This document shows, one piece after another, positions 11,883-25,838 of a stretch of DNA of 64,000 nt (the first letter of the stretch is position 1; every line of letters begins with the position of its first letter). Below the pieces are notes generated by a model. It had not been told where the DNA came from. It worked only from the letters and a program-made list of their open reading frames with translations, and made no database searches. The translations under genes were made by a program, and so were the position numbers. The stretch is from Coniella vitis. Taxonomy: Eukaryota > Ascomycota > Sordariomycetes > Diaporthales > Schizoparmaceae. The stretch lies in assembly GCA_011317545.1 (NCBI GenBank), contig WUJK01000007.1:2294001-2358000 (forward strand), in the 5' to 3' direction.

Positions 11883-12814
11883 CTATCATTTGTGACGATT
11901 GGCTTTTTGTTTGATTTTTTGAAGTTAAAATAATACGCTTAGTGTGTCCTGCGTGGCTTCTTTCGGTCCCAAGCCAAAGTTCATAATCAAGAAGGTCGCT
12001 GCAACGGTGACGCTCATAGACAATGCTAATCGCTAGGCCTGATTGAATCAAGGGACATTATAGGCAGAAAAAAAAAAGAAAAAAGAAAAAAGAGTTAGAG
12101 TCAAGCACACGCAAATCGGCAAGCCAAAGAATTCTATCATCCCGTATTCTACATCTATCAAGGGAAGGACAATTTTGAGATTATAGTGCAGAATGTCAGA
12201 GAAATGTCAAAATCATCACGGCTATGTCGGCACATTTTGAAGGCTAACGAGCCACATGTGATTGAATTCACCAAAGGGATATTCGAGTCTTGGAATTATA
12301 CACAGAAACATTCCTCTGGCAGTTGTCAAAATGTGTGTCTGCTTGCTTTATTTCCCGGGTGCGGAAGAAGATACTTACTATCATGCTTAAACCACGCTTC
12401 CCTCGCAAGATCCTATCTAGAAATTTCGAGGCATGATATCGGAGCGATCAAGAGGAACATCTGCACTATAGTATGGTATCTACAACACCTTACCAAAAAC
12501 AAGTATATTTCTGCAAACTTATCCCCCCCCCCAAAAAAAAAACCAATACAGAACGCTATCATGCTTATACTGGGTATCTGTCTGTGTCTTGTATGTAGAA
12601 CCAACACCGCAGAAACAAATATACCTGGGAAACTCTCTCCAACCCCCTTGGCCAGCGAGCAGTAGAATATCCTAACCCATTAGTTGATACGTGTGTGTAC
12701 TGTGCGTCCTTAGCCCTTACCTCCAGTTCCGTGCCAATCCCAGAATACTACTCGCCAATAACCAATGATTATCTATGTAAACACAAGAGAGAGCCTCAAA
12801 AAGAACAGTAACAC
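11883..12814. other. Intergenic region between two minus-strand genes
   Basis: Holds the promoter and 5' UTR of the phosphoesterase gene and the 3' end of the SIP3-like gene. There are purine runs near 12069-12095 and a C8-A9 run near 12524-12541. No gene is seen. Confidence 0.5.
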
Positions 12815-15800
12815 TTATGCACCGACCATACTTGTCCTCTTCTTAAGAATGTTCTCCTTTTCCATCCTACAACTCCCGCAATACTCGCTATGCCACTCTC
12901 TCAACGACTCCATCCTCTGTTGATCAATAGGTCGCAAAACCTTTTGTGTGCTTCCTTTACCATCCTGCGAAGCGGAAGTCTTGATGTCGCCCTCCTTAGA
13001 GAGCATCATCTTGACCTGCTCACACCGGAGATCCTCATCCAGGAGCCAATTTTCCCACTCACTCTGGATCATCTCCTTCTCAATGCTGTTGACCACGCGC
13101 ATGGCGACAAGCAGGTCGTGACGGTAGGAACCTAGCCTCTGCCGCGTACGACGGAGCCGCCGCGCCGTGGATTTGCTGTTACCAGAAGACAGTGCGACAC
13201 CAGCGTCTTCATAGGGCGAATCTAAAGAGGTATTGTTGACAATCGCTCGGAAAGTGTCATAGCTAAGATGCTGCATGTAAGTGACAGAAACTCTTGATCA
13301 GGGAGAGGCGAAATTGACATACCATTCACTACCCCCTTCGGGAGCAACCACGACAGATCCCAGTGCTGCCTCATCCAGATCTGCAATATAAATCGCTTTG
13401 CTCATGATAGCATTCGGACCAACACCGATGCGACCCATGAACTTAGCTGCATTTCGCTCCGTCCACCAGCTGGAGCCTTCGCGGCCGGTAAAGATAGCAT
13501 TGGTCAGCAGGCTGAGCGCCAGCGCAGCCAGGATGACTCTATGAGCAGTGAAAATGCTAAAAATCTTCCTGATGCCGGCAAAGGTCCACATGAGCAAGCT
13601 TGTTGCCACGCTCTCCAGGATACTCCTTAGCGTCTCGAGCACCATTTCCGTCAACGTGCGCGGTCGGACCATGGCATTCTTCTTGCCAGGCATCACAGCC
13701 GTGCCGTCCTCCTTTGTCTCGCCTGGCGTGAAGATAACAACCTGCGTCTGTTGGCCAATACTGCCATACACCTGAATCGCCCTCTTGGTGCGACTGTGTG
13801 GCCCCAGTTTGCGCACTTGGTCCGTCGCAATATCTGCAAGCTCCTCCGCATCGCGGTGTGCATCCTCCAATGCCTGTCGTTGCACAAGGGCTTTGGACAG
13901 GGGTGGCTTCTTAGACCATTCCACTTTGGTATAAAGGGCAAGCTTGCACTTGGATTTGGCCACATGCGTGATGACAACCTTGGTAATAATCTTGAAGGAA
14001 GACGAGTGGGGAAGGTGCCAGGGCGTCTTGGAATATGTGACAACATAGGTAAAGTGATCGCTAAAGACATCAATAATTTGTTGGTCCACAACGTCTTTCT
14101 CGGCGTTCTTTTTTGCGTATGCAATAATACCAAAAGTGCCAACCTTGAAGCGGAAATCACGCGTCATCTTGCCGTGGTCTTGGAGCTGCCAGGGCCCTTG
14201 CGCAATCTCCTTGGCCCGCCGTTCGAAATAGAGCTTGGGAAAGATGAACGATTTGTCACCAAACAACACATGAAAACATCCTTTTGCACTCAGCTCAAAG
14301 GTGCGCTCTTCGACGGGTGCGCCCATGCCTTCAGGTTCGTAAACAACCGGATGGACAGGAAGTTGAAACTTCGGCACTGGTTTGCGCAAAGGTCGCGCCT
14401 GTCTGCCTCTTGCATTGTAAGTATTTCTGAACACGGGCCTACCGTCAGCTGTGCCGTTGTCAATGGGCGTGTTCGAAGCCACTTCCTCCCAACTCTCTGC
14501 ACTGGGGCTCTTTCTGGGAAAGTCATCATGCTCCAAATTGACAAGAGCAGTAATGAGTTCCGAAATGTTCATTGGTTCCTCGGACTGTAGGTCGTCGACG
14601 AGTAGATTGAGTCGTGAGTGAAGTACATTGAGATCCAACAAGAAGGTCTTGACGATAATGCGAGTGAGACCGGTATGGTTCATGGCTTGGCTGAGATGCA
14701 GGTAGATAAAATCACAGTCCTTGCCTGGAGCTGCCGTGACTTCGGAAATGATGTCCAGACTAAGTGAGTAAGCTATGATAAGTCCCATCTGCTGTCCATA
14801 AAAGTACATGTTATCCGAAGTGACATAGATGCGGCCGTTGCCCATCATGCCTTTGGCGGCCGGAGAACCTTCGGCTGGCGTGCCCGTCCATGCTGCGTTG
14901 AAAACCATGACCAGCTTCTCCTCAAGCGGTACGGTAGGGAACAATAGTCTGAATTGCGGATGGTGGGCCCTGAGCTCGCTTGGGTATTGTGATGGAAATG
15001 TCTCCCCCGAAGATTTCTCAGGTGGGGGATTGGCACCGCTGCTAAGGGCCTTGCGATGGGACATGGCCGTAGGCTTGCCGTTACTAGCTGGCACAACGTG
15101 TGTTTGTGCAGAGACCAGAGGATCGTCGTCCAATCTAAGGAAATTTGTGTCATCCTCTCTCGATGAGTAAAGAGTGCTCCAAGGAATGCTTCCCCAATAG
15201 TTTGCGACCACTGCTGTGGGTAGCCTGTGAGTCGCGTCGACAATGCGCTCAGCACTTGCAGACACGGCAACTCTCGTGAGCGGTGTTGACGTGGGCGCTC
15301 GGGCCAGGGTGGGTGGCGCGAGGGTGCTGCGCTTTACGTCGTCGATGGGCTGTAGCCGGGGTGACGTGCCAATAGCGAGATTGGTCACCGATGCGTTGTA
15401 AGCAGCGTATCCCGGAAGAAGATTAGAGCTGGAGCTAATGAGGCCTGCAATACCAGAGTCGTTACCGCCTCCAAAGGTGCCTTTTCTGTGGGCTTCAATC
15501 TTCTGCATAATACGTGCAGCATGCTCTCTGCCAGATTCACCTTCTTCTCGCGGCAGATCGCGTGCAATGTCTCGTGCCAAGCCCGTCACAGAACGGCGAG
15601 GAGCTGAGCCGACCCCACCAACGTCAAAGCTGGCACGTGTAGCGTCTGTCCCCAGCACAGGAAGGGTACCGCTTCTGTCCAGACTCGGGCCGTCTTCAAG
15701 ACTCTCAATGCTCTTGGCCGAAAACTCGGGAATGGTGGGTGGGGTGATGGCGAAGGCCGGGTCGATACCTCCAGGAAGTGCCTTGGAGTCGCGGTCCGCG

Positions 15801-17068
15801 CTGGCATCGAACGCCTGCTTCTTTGTGACTTCAAAGACCTCGAGCCATTCCTGTAGCTCGCTTTGTGTCTCGGCCTGGAGCAAAATGTTCTGTGCCTTGG
15901 TCTTGATCTCAAAGCAGAAGCGTCGTTCTTCACCGACCGCGGGACGAGTATTGCAGAGTAGCACGCCAATCTCATCGCCTTGGAGAACACCATGCGGACC
16001 CTGTACTAGCCAGCCAAATATGCCGTTGCGGCAGTAGTACCACCTCCTGATCCAGGTCGTCCTTGCAGGCTTTCCACTGACACTCTTGAGGAATAGCCAT
16101 CCTTGCTTTTCAGAAATGACGGCAGTTTCATCCTTGGGCTGCATGTTCATTGGTCCTCTGGATCCCAAAAAGGCGACTGTGGATGAGCTATAGTCCTCCA
16201 ACTCTCGAGAGGGCTTGGACTTGACAGCCGCATGCTCTCCCACGTCGCGCCTCGCAGCCTGCAGCTCACGCTTAAAGACGGCCTCACTGGCCTCCAACTC
16301 CTTGGACCACCCGCGAATGCGAGCCATTTCGTCCGCAAAGCGATTGGAACCAAACGACATGTCCCTCCACCTCCTCATCTCCTTCCAAATGTCCGAGGAG
16401 ACTCGCACCAGCAGCTTGTCAAGCGAGAAGCGGATTTGTGGGGCGAGCTGGCAGTAGTCCAACGAGGCCTTGAGATAGAGCTTGCGCATTTCGTAGACGC
16501 TGAATGCATCCTCACGCAAGGAGGAAGGCTCCTTGGTCTTGCTCTGGGCCACATATCGACTCAGTGTAGTATCAAAGGTCCGCTGGGTGGCCTCCAGAGT
16601 CTTGCGCGCTTCCTTGAAAGTGCGCAGCTCACCGCCGAGGAAGTTTCGAATAGGATCCGTAGCCAGGCCATCCATACGGCGCATGACGCCGAGGACCTGA
16701 CTCCACCAATCCTTTTGTGCATCTCCGACACGCTTGAGCGAGAGGAGTGTGTAATCTGGGTCGATGAGGCCGTCGAGCCCCGAGGGGAAGGTCTGGCGCA
16801 GGTAGCCATTGATGGTGTCTTCGAGGGCGAGAATGTCGTGCGAGACTTTGGATGAGGAGCGCACGTATGCTTCGAGCCATCGCTCTATCTGCTCGAGCTG
16901 CTCAGCAAAATGGATGGCAGCGCAGCGAAAGGTGGGGGAGTCGAGGGCAGCCTCGTTGAGACCAACGGGCATCGCTGGGTTGTGGGCGGCAGCGGCACTG
17001 GCATTGGGCGCGTCAGGCTTGGGGGCAGCAGCAGTAGCAGCAGCGGCTGCTCCGCTGGGGTCGGCCAT
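12815..17068 (-). CDS. SIP3: SIP3/LAM-type sterol-transfer protein (BAR-PH-GRAM-VASt)
   Basis: Membrane-contact-site sterol transporter of the LAM/Ysp family, most like Lam1/Lam3 (SIP3, YSP1), which are ER-anchored and move sterol at plasma-membrane contacts. Exons 17068-13323 and 13262-12815, one 60-nt intron, 1397 residues. Domains in order: an Ala-rich leader (1-45); a BAR/AH-like helical region (about 50-270); a PH domain (about 318-420, with KQGWLFLKS and a terminal Trp in LQEWLEVF); a long low-complexity linker (420-690); a GRAM-like domain (about 710-830, FRLLFPTVPLEEKLV); the VASt sterol-binding domain (about 920-1070, with a KLYFERRAKE segment); and a pair of hydrophobic segments (about 1145-1165 and 1175-1195) that would anchor it in the ER. 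The second exon adds a basic, helical C-terminal tail. The junction was fixed by frame: the alternative acceptor eight bases upstream puts the tail out of frame. The domain order is unusually clear. Confidence 0.93.
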
Positions 17069-20000
17069 TGTCGCGATATCGCTTATGTGAGGTAAATGGT
17101 CAGTTTCGTGGAGTTGATCGAAGGCTCATGGCTGCGAACCCAGCAAGCTCAGGGGAGGCGGGCGAGCAAGCACAGACAGGCACGGCTGTCGTGATGACGT
17201 GAGGATGCGAAACGGCACAAGAGTATGGCGGCAGGGCGGGAGCTTAATGGGAGCGGCACAATAGCGCTAAAAGAGTCGGCGCGCCACTGACAAGTGCAGA
17301 GTTGGATAACTTTCAGCCTTGCAGCTCTACTATGTTAGTAGCCTCGAGACAAAGCACTTGACGTCGGCGGTGATGGTTGGGACGTGGCCAGCCAGGTCAA
17401 TGGTCAGCCAGACCTGACCCCAAAGTGCAGGCGCGGTCGTTGGGCGAGCCCCCTTCGCTCATTTCCGCCCAAAGCAAGTCAGCAAGGGTCTTAGCGTTGC
17501 ATCACGGCCGTTTGACAGGTCGGCAGCGGTGCCGCCCCCACGCTCACAGGCGCGCCTTCCCAAGATCTCTATCCTAATCTGAATTAATTAATCCAACCCG
17601 TTGGTATCTTATTTTTAGAGCGCTAAGGATTGCCGTCCTGGGTTTGGCAAGCGCGAGGCTGTCAATGACGCTTGTCTAGCAAGGCTGGCGGGCTGCAACG
17701 TCGTGTTTTCCACTCGATCAGACATCTGTGACAACTAACACCTTCGCGAGATGTGACTTGGCACTGGTGGGCTTCTCTAGACAAGTACTTGGACCTGCGT
17801 TTACCTTCCGACTCTCCGCATAATCACCGACGGGTTTGTAAGCTTGTCACCTCGCAAAAGACCAGCATACGTGGTAAAAGAGCAGAGCTCTAATGGTCTG
17901 TTATCGCATACCTTAAGATTCAACCTCCAACATTGCCAACAACCCCAAGCTTGGGCGAAGGACTGCATGCAGCTACAAGCACACGAGTGCCCTCTTCTCC
18001 GTATGTAGGTGCAATACGACTTTTAGTCTCGGTTAGTGTCTGATTGGCCACTCGTATAAACGCGATCTAATGTCCTCAATGTCGCTTGCAGTGCTTGACC
18101 ACGCATAAAAGATTGCATTTGCCGTACAGCTACTTACCCTCCTACACAGTACTGCGGATGGTGCCGCGACTTGATCCGTTCCTCGTCCTTCTTTCTAGCT
18201 CGCTACTGCTTGCCAGCCTGCAAATTTGCCTGCATGGCGCAACCGAGAGGTAACCGATGAGTTGGCGGATTGCTGGGAGTTTCTATGTGGGGCATCGACA
18301 TGGCACTGGCTTCGATGGCATCATGAATAGCACTGCTGTAAAAGGTACTTTAGGTACCGGTGTCTGTTTGCGTCCCCCGGTTAGCCCGTTCGTGAAATGC
18401 TTCGGATTGGATTCTCAAGGTGAATGGATGTACTGGTACAAGAGGAACCAAGATTCCAATGGTGTACACATCCCTATTTCAATGATCGTCTCTCTATGAA
18501 AGCCTCGCATAGACATTGTGTCGTAAAACGGACCCAATGCGCTAGCCGCATTCGGTCTGAATTCTCGCGGCGCAAGATGACTTCCGGGCATGATGTCGAA
18601 CAGGCTCGTCCCTGTGTTAACGAGTTAGGAGCATGGCGAATACGGCTGCCCGCTGCAAGTTGTATGCAATTAACGGACGTACATCGGACTTGCAGGTGAT
18701 CTACGGTCGGTTTTGTCATGCATGTCGCCTGCGTTGTTTTCAGCTTGTCAAGGATCCTGTACTTAAGTCGTCCTGTCCCTAAATCCCATCAGAGCGCCCG
18801 CAGTCTGCTCAGCTGAGTCGCCACGAGCCACGAAGATATTTTGCACAACATAGCCATGCAGCAACAAGTAGTGACAGCAACTGAGGCAAGTGCGTGTCCT
18901 GGGCCTTGACGGAGATACCGGCAGAATATCCCCTGCCTTCTGCGTGGTTGGGAGGGCTGCGCCACAGGGCCAGCAAGCTGCAGGAAACGACTTTGGTTGA
19001 GCCTGCACCTTTTGTGGGAGCCAGAACCGAGCCCTGTCTTTGACCCCCCACATCAGAGAGAGCCGCCAGCAGATGCCCCGCTCGGCCCTGTAACCCTGGG
19101 TCGATCCTGACGAGGAGATGCTACTATGTAGCCCAGACGCCTCCAGCCGCTGCTTTGGTTGAGGCCTGACTGTATCATCATAGTCCAGGAAACATGTTAA
19201 TTTATTATTGATTTATCCTTCGTCCAGCTTCAGCGCCGGTAGACTGCGGTAGATGCTGGGATCGAGGATGCAAACACTATGCAAATGACCTTCAAGAAAC
19301 GTACATAATAATGCTAACGAAACCTGAACAAGCAGCTCCATGCGCACATATTGCCGGGTGATCCGGCCCGTTGAGGAAGAAAGAAGTATCTTGGGTTGGA
19401 CAGGCAGGCAGGAGGATGAGCGCCGCAGACCTTTGAGTCATGGCCCAGCGTCCGGTACCGCGTCCAAACCAGCAGACTGGCTGCAACAATATTATGTGAC
19501 GAGCCATGGTACGGTATATGTCACGGCTGTTATACATACATATGGGCACCGCGCCATACTTGATCTGACACGCAATGTGTTGTCGAAAGAAACGAAACGC
19601 TACCGTGCAACAACCACGGCGCTATCCGCTGCTGATGGCGCTCAGAGACGGTAATGGTGGCAACATGAATTGCTGACAGTGCATTAAATATTCATGGAAC
19701 CGAAAACAAAGACGCAGCCTTGCAGCAACAATTGCGTTCGAGAGTCTAGGTGCTACGATACAGTGGACGCGGGCTGCCTGTTTGCGGGCCATAGGTCACG
19801 CAGCGCCACAAGTGACCAACCGGCCATTCGCAGGCTCCAAGGGTCAAGTGACATGAAAAGGCGCATTTCCAAGTGGAAGAAACATTGATAACGGTGATAT
19901 AGTGTAGCTGAAACGATGGCTGGTGGTGGTGAGAGTTGGTGGTGTGCAGTTATGGTGGTCGTAAGGGAGTGTGTTCTAGTGCGGCGACCAGTGGGATGTC

Positions 20001-23000
20001 TGTACATAGTGGGTTACCTAGGCAGTTACCGAGGTCTGGAGAACCTGGATACACAGTATCCGGTGATTTTGGTAGGAGCACTCGAGGTGTGGTCTAGACA
20101 GGCAGAGCCAAGAGCCAAGAATAGACTGATGAAAAACATGCAAAGTGCAACTCGACTCGAGGGCTACTATTGCAAGGCGAAGGCTGAGGCACACCAGCGT
20201 GCCAGAGGGGTCCCGGACCCTGTGGCCAGGCGCTAAGCTGCTCTGCCCCACTGCCTTCTCCAGGTGCTAGTTGCCAGCCCCCTTGTTCAGTGGCCACCTA
20301 CTTCCTATGTACACTGTTTTTGTCCAGGCATTTGGTTTTGCCCCCCAGCTATGACTGCTGCCACAGCCCTGACGCGCTCCTCTCGCTGGCTGCCAGGGCA
20401 CCGCAACTCTTTGGGTCCCAATGCTCGACTTGTCGGGCCTCGCTCCGTGGCTGAGCCTGCTGATCCTGGCTACAACTCCCCCCCCCCCCATGAGACACCG
20501 AGGACACCTGTATCTCGTTAGGGGACCGCCCATTCAAGGCCAGCTCCGCGGCGGTGGCTTGCTGTCAACGCCCGTTGTCTTCGACTACCGTGCCTTCGTA
20601 CAGTACTTGTGATGCGGTAGCCCCAAATGTCTGCACCCAGAGCATACCCAGTGCTAATTTCTGCCATCCAGGAACGGATCGAGTACATAGTAGAGGTTAA
20701 AGTATGACAGCGCAGTGCTATGCGCATTCACCAGCAGATGCTCTCAAACCGCCGTTGATCCCTTGTCAGGCCTCCCGACAAACCCACAGCTTGCGTTCCA
20801 TGGCGTCTGCCACATAGACCTCGTCTTCGCATGTCTGCTTGGGCGATCTGTCGAGCACCGTGTTGCTGTCGTCACTTTGTCAGTGGCAGCCGACAATGTC
20901 TGCATCATCGAGCCCTGCTGGTGTTTCTTGAGTGTACCCTCGATTGGGTCCCTGGAACCAGCTTGACGCCTATTAGATTCCAATGCCTTGTTACATGCAC
21001 TACGGGTACCTGTCAGTGCCCCCGACTCATGCTGCGGCCGGAACGTCTCGGTATCCACCCCGAACAGGAAACCAGGGACCGATGCCCTCTGTGTACGACG
21101 TCGCCAACTGCGGGCTACGGGGGGGGAGGAGGGACTTTGTAACGGCCGTGGGAACTGTCCACGACAACCTCTTGCCTTTTTTTCTTTTTTCTTTTCCTTT
21201 TGGGTGACACGATTATCCAGGATTCGTCTTCCCTGTTTCTCCACCCAGGTTCGTGCCCTTGCATGTTCGCCCGTTGTGGCCCTTTGGGCTGAATTTCTGT
21301 TTCATTTACCTGTATATCATATCATTTTCTGATTTCAGCCAATCGAAATTCAGCTTGCTATTTCTCGTCAAATTATTGCTGACCTTTTCTGGCCACTGGC
21401 ACCCGGCCAATCACAACCCAAAACCGCACTTTTGTCCTTTCACACCCTCAGCTCGCCTAATAGCGCTAACATGGATCACCTTTTTGGAAGTCGCCATCTA
21501 CAGGTCCACGTCCATCCTGGCCAGCTCGTAGTCAGTCTGCTGGGGACACATTGAAGCTGCCGTCTTGCGGCCCCTGGCGGCGTCTTTCCGGGACCCTCCC
21601 AAGTCCGCTGAGTGGACTGGCTAACCTCGAAGCGTAACCTAGTCACCGCAGCAGACCCAGATGGCCGAGGTCTCTTCACCATCAACAGCACAATCTTGAT
21701 CCTGGGAAAGGGGACAAGCCATAGATTTGGGAGGGGGGAGGGATCAGTTGCTATCAGACCCTGCAAGAAGACCTTTCTGGCAACGGATTGAGGCCAATAT
21801 TACGCTTTTTGTCGGCTTTTACTCAATCTGGGGTGCTACTTGTCTCGGCGGTTTTCCTCACCCATGGCAGGGCATCACCATGTTCATGACGCTGTCAAGT
21901 GCCAGATTCTAACCAACCTTTGCCTTTGTCTCAGCATAGCCCCATGGAGGAAGGGCCGGATATTGATGGATCAGAGATGCGATCGCGGGACTCTGACCCC
22001 TAATCACATAGCTCTTGGTAGCAATCCAAAGAGACGCCGCCCCCCTATCAAGGTCGGCAGGAACAGGCCTCGACCTGGCTGTCATTCCTAAAACGGTACT
22101 CGGTAGAGGCTCTTAGGAGCACAATCTCGAATCCACGCTGACCATTGCCAGCTCAAATCGCACGATAGTGGGACTTGTCAAACACTTGCTTGCACTGTAG
22201 GTGATGCTTTTCTCCTTTCCCGACGCTCCACCCGTCTTGCATGAGCAAAGTGAGCCCCGAACACTTGAATTTGCTAAACCTGATACAGAGCCTGGGAGTG
22301 CGTTATATCTTCCAGTGGATGGTGGAATTAGCGTCAAAAGGCATGTACAAGACGTTATAGCTATGCCCTGGGCCACGCAGCAGCGTGGACGAAGATCCAG
22401 ACTGCCAGACTAGGTACTCATCACAACCGACATTACAGCGGTAATACTATAGTAGTAGCATCAGAGGCTTGTCAGTACCCATGCCCTTCGTCGGAGAGCA
22501 ACAAATGTCACGAATTGGACTGACTCACATAGCACAGTACAATGGCGCAAATCAGCTCATGCTATGGCTACGCGGCGATGAGACGACATTTGCCTTCGAT
22601 CACAATTCCATGAACAGAACTATAGCAACGTCGAATACTATTGTACATGCTTTGCGGTGCCTTTGGGCCGAGATCAGCATGTTGGCGCTGTCGATCTGCA
22701 AGCATCTCGACACGGTGCGCATGTTGCTGTGTCAAAGCACTACGTTACTTTTACATATTTCAAGTCTCTAATATCTCGAAGAGATGCTGGAGGGATTCTG
22801 TGTGTTGAAATCGGGCCGGCTAATGGGCAGGGTTAGGGTGGGGTCATCGGCGCTTAGGACTGACTCTCGCCCATATTTCTGTGCTACGGGTATAATTTTT
22901 TCACAGGCCGCCATGAACAGCAATGAGTAGAAGCAGGACGTATGCGGCCTTTGAGATACTTGGATACTGCTAAGATGCACAGCCCGAAGTGGTGGGTTTG

Positions 23001-24791
23001 AAAACGCACAAGGTTCCAAGTGCGAGGTCAAGAGTCGATGCTCATCCTGTGCTCATCCTGTGCCCCACAAACAGTTATAGTGTAAGTACAAGTAAGTATG
23101 AATCTTCACCAGAACATATGTACTATGAATCCCGGAAGAGATCTGTTTGGCCCGCATTTTTGACCCCGCTCAGTGTGCTATGTACATGGTACCCTCCAGG
23201 CGGGGAGGGGGGATGAGCACACGACTGACTGCGTATGCACATAGTATGCCGCGAGAGGCGCTGCTTCGGCTTTATGCTACCATAGTACAGTTTCCAGTGA
23301 TGCGCCATGTTTCTCGAGGGCCCTCAGGAGGTTTACTATGTATCTTTTCGTTGGAAGATTCCGCGCACTACTTGGCATGTGCTGGAGCATGCCATAGTAG
23401 GCTTTCTGTTATTATGCACTCTGGCTCTTGGGTGATGCCGTGAACCACGCCTAGAACATATTCGGACTCATATATGATAGTGCTTATCCATAATGTTCAG
23501 CGTGCGCTATGGCTCGTCTGAAATTCCTGTACCATGTAAGTGAAGAAGAGAGAGACCAGATAAAGCCACCTCGCACGGTATGCGGCCAAAAAGTCAAAGA
23601 GAAACATGGAGCAAGCCCCAAAGTCCTCCCCCCCTCCTTTCTTGGTTTCTGGTCGTATTCTTTCCCTTGTGGGTTTCTGTGCTATCACCGTTCCGGAGTC
23701 CCATGTACTATTATCTCGATCGAGTGCAACTTGCACATTCATCTCCGCTGGTGCGGAGCGTTTGCGTCTTGTACCATGGCAAAGAACCTGTTGCGAAGGG
23801 ACCATTTGCATGCATGCATCAAATCTGTTGCAGACCAACTGCCGACTGAAAAGAGGACTCCGTCGACTATACTATGTATGTACTCATCGTATACATAGTA
23901 ATGTACGGGCAAGGCGAGCGCCTTGCATGCGCAGCGATGGCGAGAAAAGCGTCACCCTTCCCTTCCATGCATGGTGCATATTTTGCCCTGCCACAGTACC
24001 CTCATCGGGCTCCACTGACCTGCATTTTTAGCTACTATGATTGTACTAGGTGTCCAAGTATTGAACGATAGCATCCAGGCTATAATGCAGAGTATCTTGG
24101 TAGATGCTGATGGGTGGCCCAGGTACTGTGTACGCTCTGGGACGTCAGAATACTTGGTCGGCTAGTGACACACTATGTTGTACTTTCGAGAAAAGCTTGT
24201 ACCGTGCTTCGTGCCTGCTCCATCGTCCCAGCAGATACTATGGTACTGTACTGCTGTGTACTTAGGTAGAGTCCATATGAGGGGTACTCTGCTCTTGCAG
24301 TCCGTGCTACCCGCAACCAGAGTATCTATGTACCTTTGTACCGCTGTTGAGCCGGCAAGCAGGCAGCGGGCGGCGCGGCGCAGCGCAGCAACTATTATGT
24401 ATAACTCCCCACCACCCTTCTCGTCGCCCTCCACCACAGTACGAAGTTTTCCCTCACCCTCCTTCTCCCTCTTTACGACCTATTTCCTCCGTCGTTTTTT
24501 TCTTCACCCACCTCTCCCTCCGTTTTCTTTTTCTTTTCTAGTTCGGCTGCGGGCGTCCAAAGCTAATCGGTTCCCTGTCTCGGGACTGCCCAGCTCCAAC
24601 AGCTTTTTTTCTTCCTTCTTGACCTATTTCCTCCCCTTTCGTCTGAACTAGGAAATACCACTGATCAAACCCCCTCCTGGACCTCTTTTAAAACCCGAAA
24701 CCCTTTGCCCTCACCCTCTCGCACGCGCGAGCGCCTTTCGCACCCGTCTCACGCCGTTTGCTTCTTGTGCTCACGCCAGCTCGCCTCAGCC
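17069..24791. other. 7.7-kb gene-poor stretch
   Basis: I find no exon with a recognised domain or a chain of phase-compatible splice sites here. It includes the promoters of the SIP3-like gene (left) and of the proline-rich protein (right). It is rich in the intergenic octamer TACTATGT/ACATAGTA (for example near 19124, 20685, 23235, 23333, 23875 and 23891), has a direct repeat GCTCATCCTGTG near 23038-23062, and has pyrimidine tracts near 21175-21200 and 24410-24540. The last tract ends in TTTTCTAG, which could be a 5' UTR intron acceptor for the next gene. Noncoding transcripts cannot be excluded. Confidence 0.5.
23038..23062. repeat. Short tandem direct repeat
   Basis: Two adjacent copies of GCTCATCCTGTG. 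No function is apparent. Confidence 0.7.
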
Positions 24792-25838
24792 ATGCCTCCG
24801 CAGTTACTGCCTGCTTCTGCGGCTGCCTTTGCGCCCAGGGCTTCTTCAGTGAACGTCGTTCTCGGATCCGGAAAGCCAGAGCAATGGCTCACGCAAACTC
24901 TGAAGCGAGTCAACCGCGTCAAGCGTCCGCTCAACAGCGTCATGCAGCACCAGAGATGTCTGACGGAGCTTTTGTCGAACGAAAATGCCATCTGGACCCT
25001 GGCATCGCTCATGCTGCCCAAGACGTCAGAGGCCGAAATGCAAGAAGACCCGAATCCCTTGGCCGAGGCGCTATTCAACTACCAGCTCATACATGTCGAG
25101 GCATATGTGGTTCACGTAGATATGGTCCTGCGCAACGAGGTTGGATTCAAGCTCAGCAAAGACACCATTGAGTCCCTCATCGAGTTCCACAAGGACATCC
25201 ATATGGTTGACGCCAAAGCCCAGACTCCCAACTGGACTGACAAGGATCAAAAGGCCAAGCAGCTCCACCAAGATTTCATCCAGGCCGTCAACAAGTTTGT
25301 CTACCGCACTCATGTCTCGGCTTTGGAGGGTCTCGAAGAAGATGGTGCTGGCGAGCTTTTGAATGGCAAGAGTGACGAGGTCAAGTTGCAATTGCTTAGT
25401 CTCCTCAAGCCTCTTCTTCCCCCTCCACCGCCTCCACCGAGGGTCGTGGAAGTGGCGCGCCAGCCTCCTCTGCTACCCTCGTCCCCCGTTGGCGCACCTC
25501 TCTGGTCTCAGCCAACAACTCCCTCAAGTGTTCCTGCGCCTGTTGATGCTTGGAGAATACTGCCTTCCAGCCCCGCTGTGGTCACGACATCGGCCGAGAG
25601 CATGCCTCTTTGGGCTAACATCGGGCTGAGCGAGGCTCAGATGTCTCCGACGACACCGGCTTACACCCAACCTTTTTCTTCTGCCGGATTCTACTACAGC
25701 TCGCCGCTCGTGACTGCTCCCATCCCATCTTTGTCTCCGCTACCTCTGCCCAGTATGTTGACCCACCAATGTGGTGTGCCCATGTACGGAGGATTCGGAT
25801 GGGGCCAAGGATTTCAGGAATTTGCAACCACCATGTGA
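24792..25838 (+). CDS. Unrecognised helical, proline-rich protein
   Basis: A single-exon frame of 348 residues from an ATG in good context (TCAGCCATGCC). The frame is open 29 codons further upstream, but that part looks like a translated 5' UTR. Residues 30-220 are predicted helical by eye and carry no motif I know: a conserved-looking core contains MQHQRCLTEL, LAEALFNYQL and EFHKDIHMVD. Residues 215-348 are Pro-rich, starting with a run of seven Pro, and end in a Gly/Tyr/Phe-rich tail. A long pyrimidine-rich leader upstream (24410-24780) is typical of well-expressed fungal genes. I do not assign a function. Confidence 0.7.
   Translation: MPPQLLPASAAAFAPRASSVNVVLGSGKPEQWLTQTLKRVNRVKRPLNSVMQHQRCLTELLSNENAIWTLASLMLPKTSEAEMQEDPNPLAEALFNYQLIHVEAYVVHVDMVLRNEVGFKLSKDTIESLIEFHKDIHMVDAKAQTPNWTDKDQKAKQLHQDFIQAVNKFVYRTHVSALEGLEEDGAGELLNGKSDEVKLQLLSLLKPLLPPPPPPPRVVEVARQPPLLPSSPVGAPLWSQPTTPSSVPAPVDAWRILPSSPAVVTTSAESMPLWANIGLSEAQMSPTTPAYTQPFSSAGFYYSSPLVTAPIPSLSPLPLPSMLTHQCGVPMYGGFGWGQGFQEFATTM

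Noticed and set aside
20744..21244. Minus-strand 166-codon ORF in the gene desert
   Set aside because: Low-complexity Lys/Arg/Ser composition with no recognisable domain or splice partners; likely chance in GC-rich DNA.
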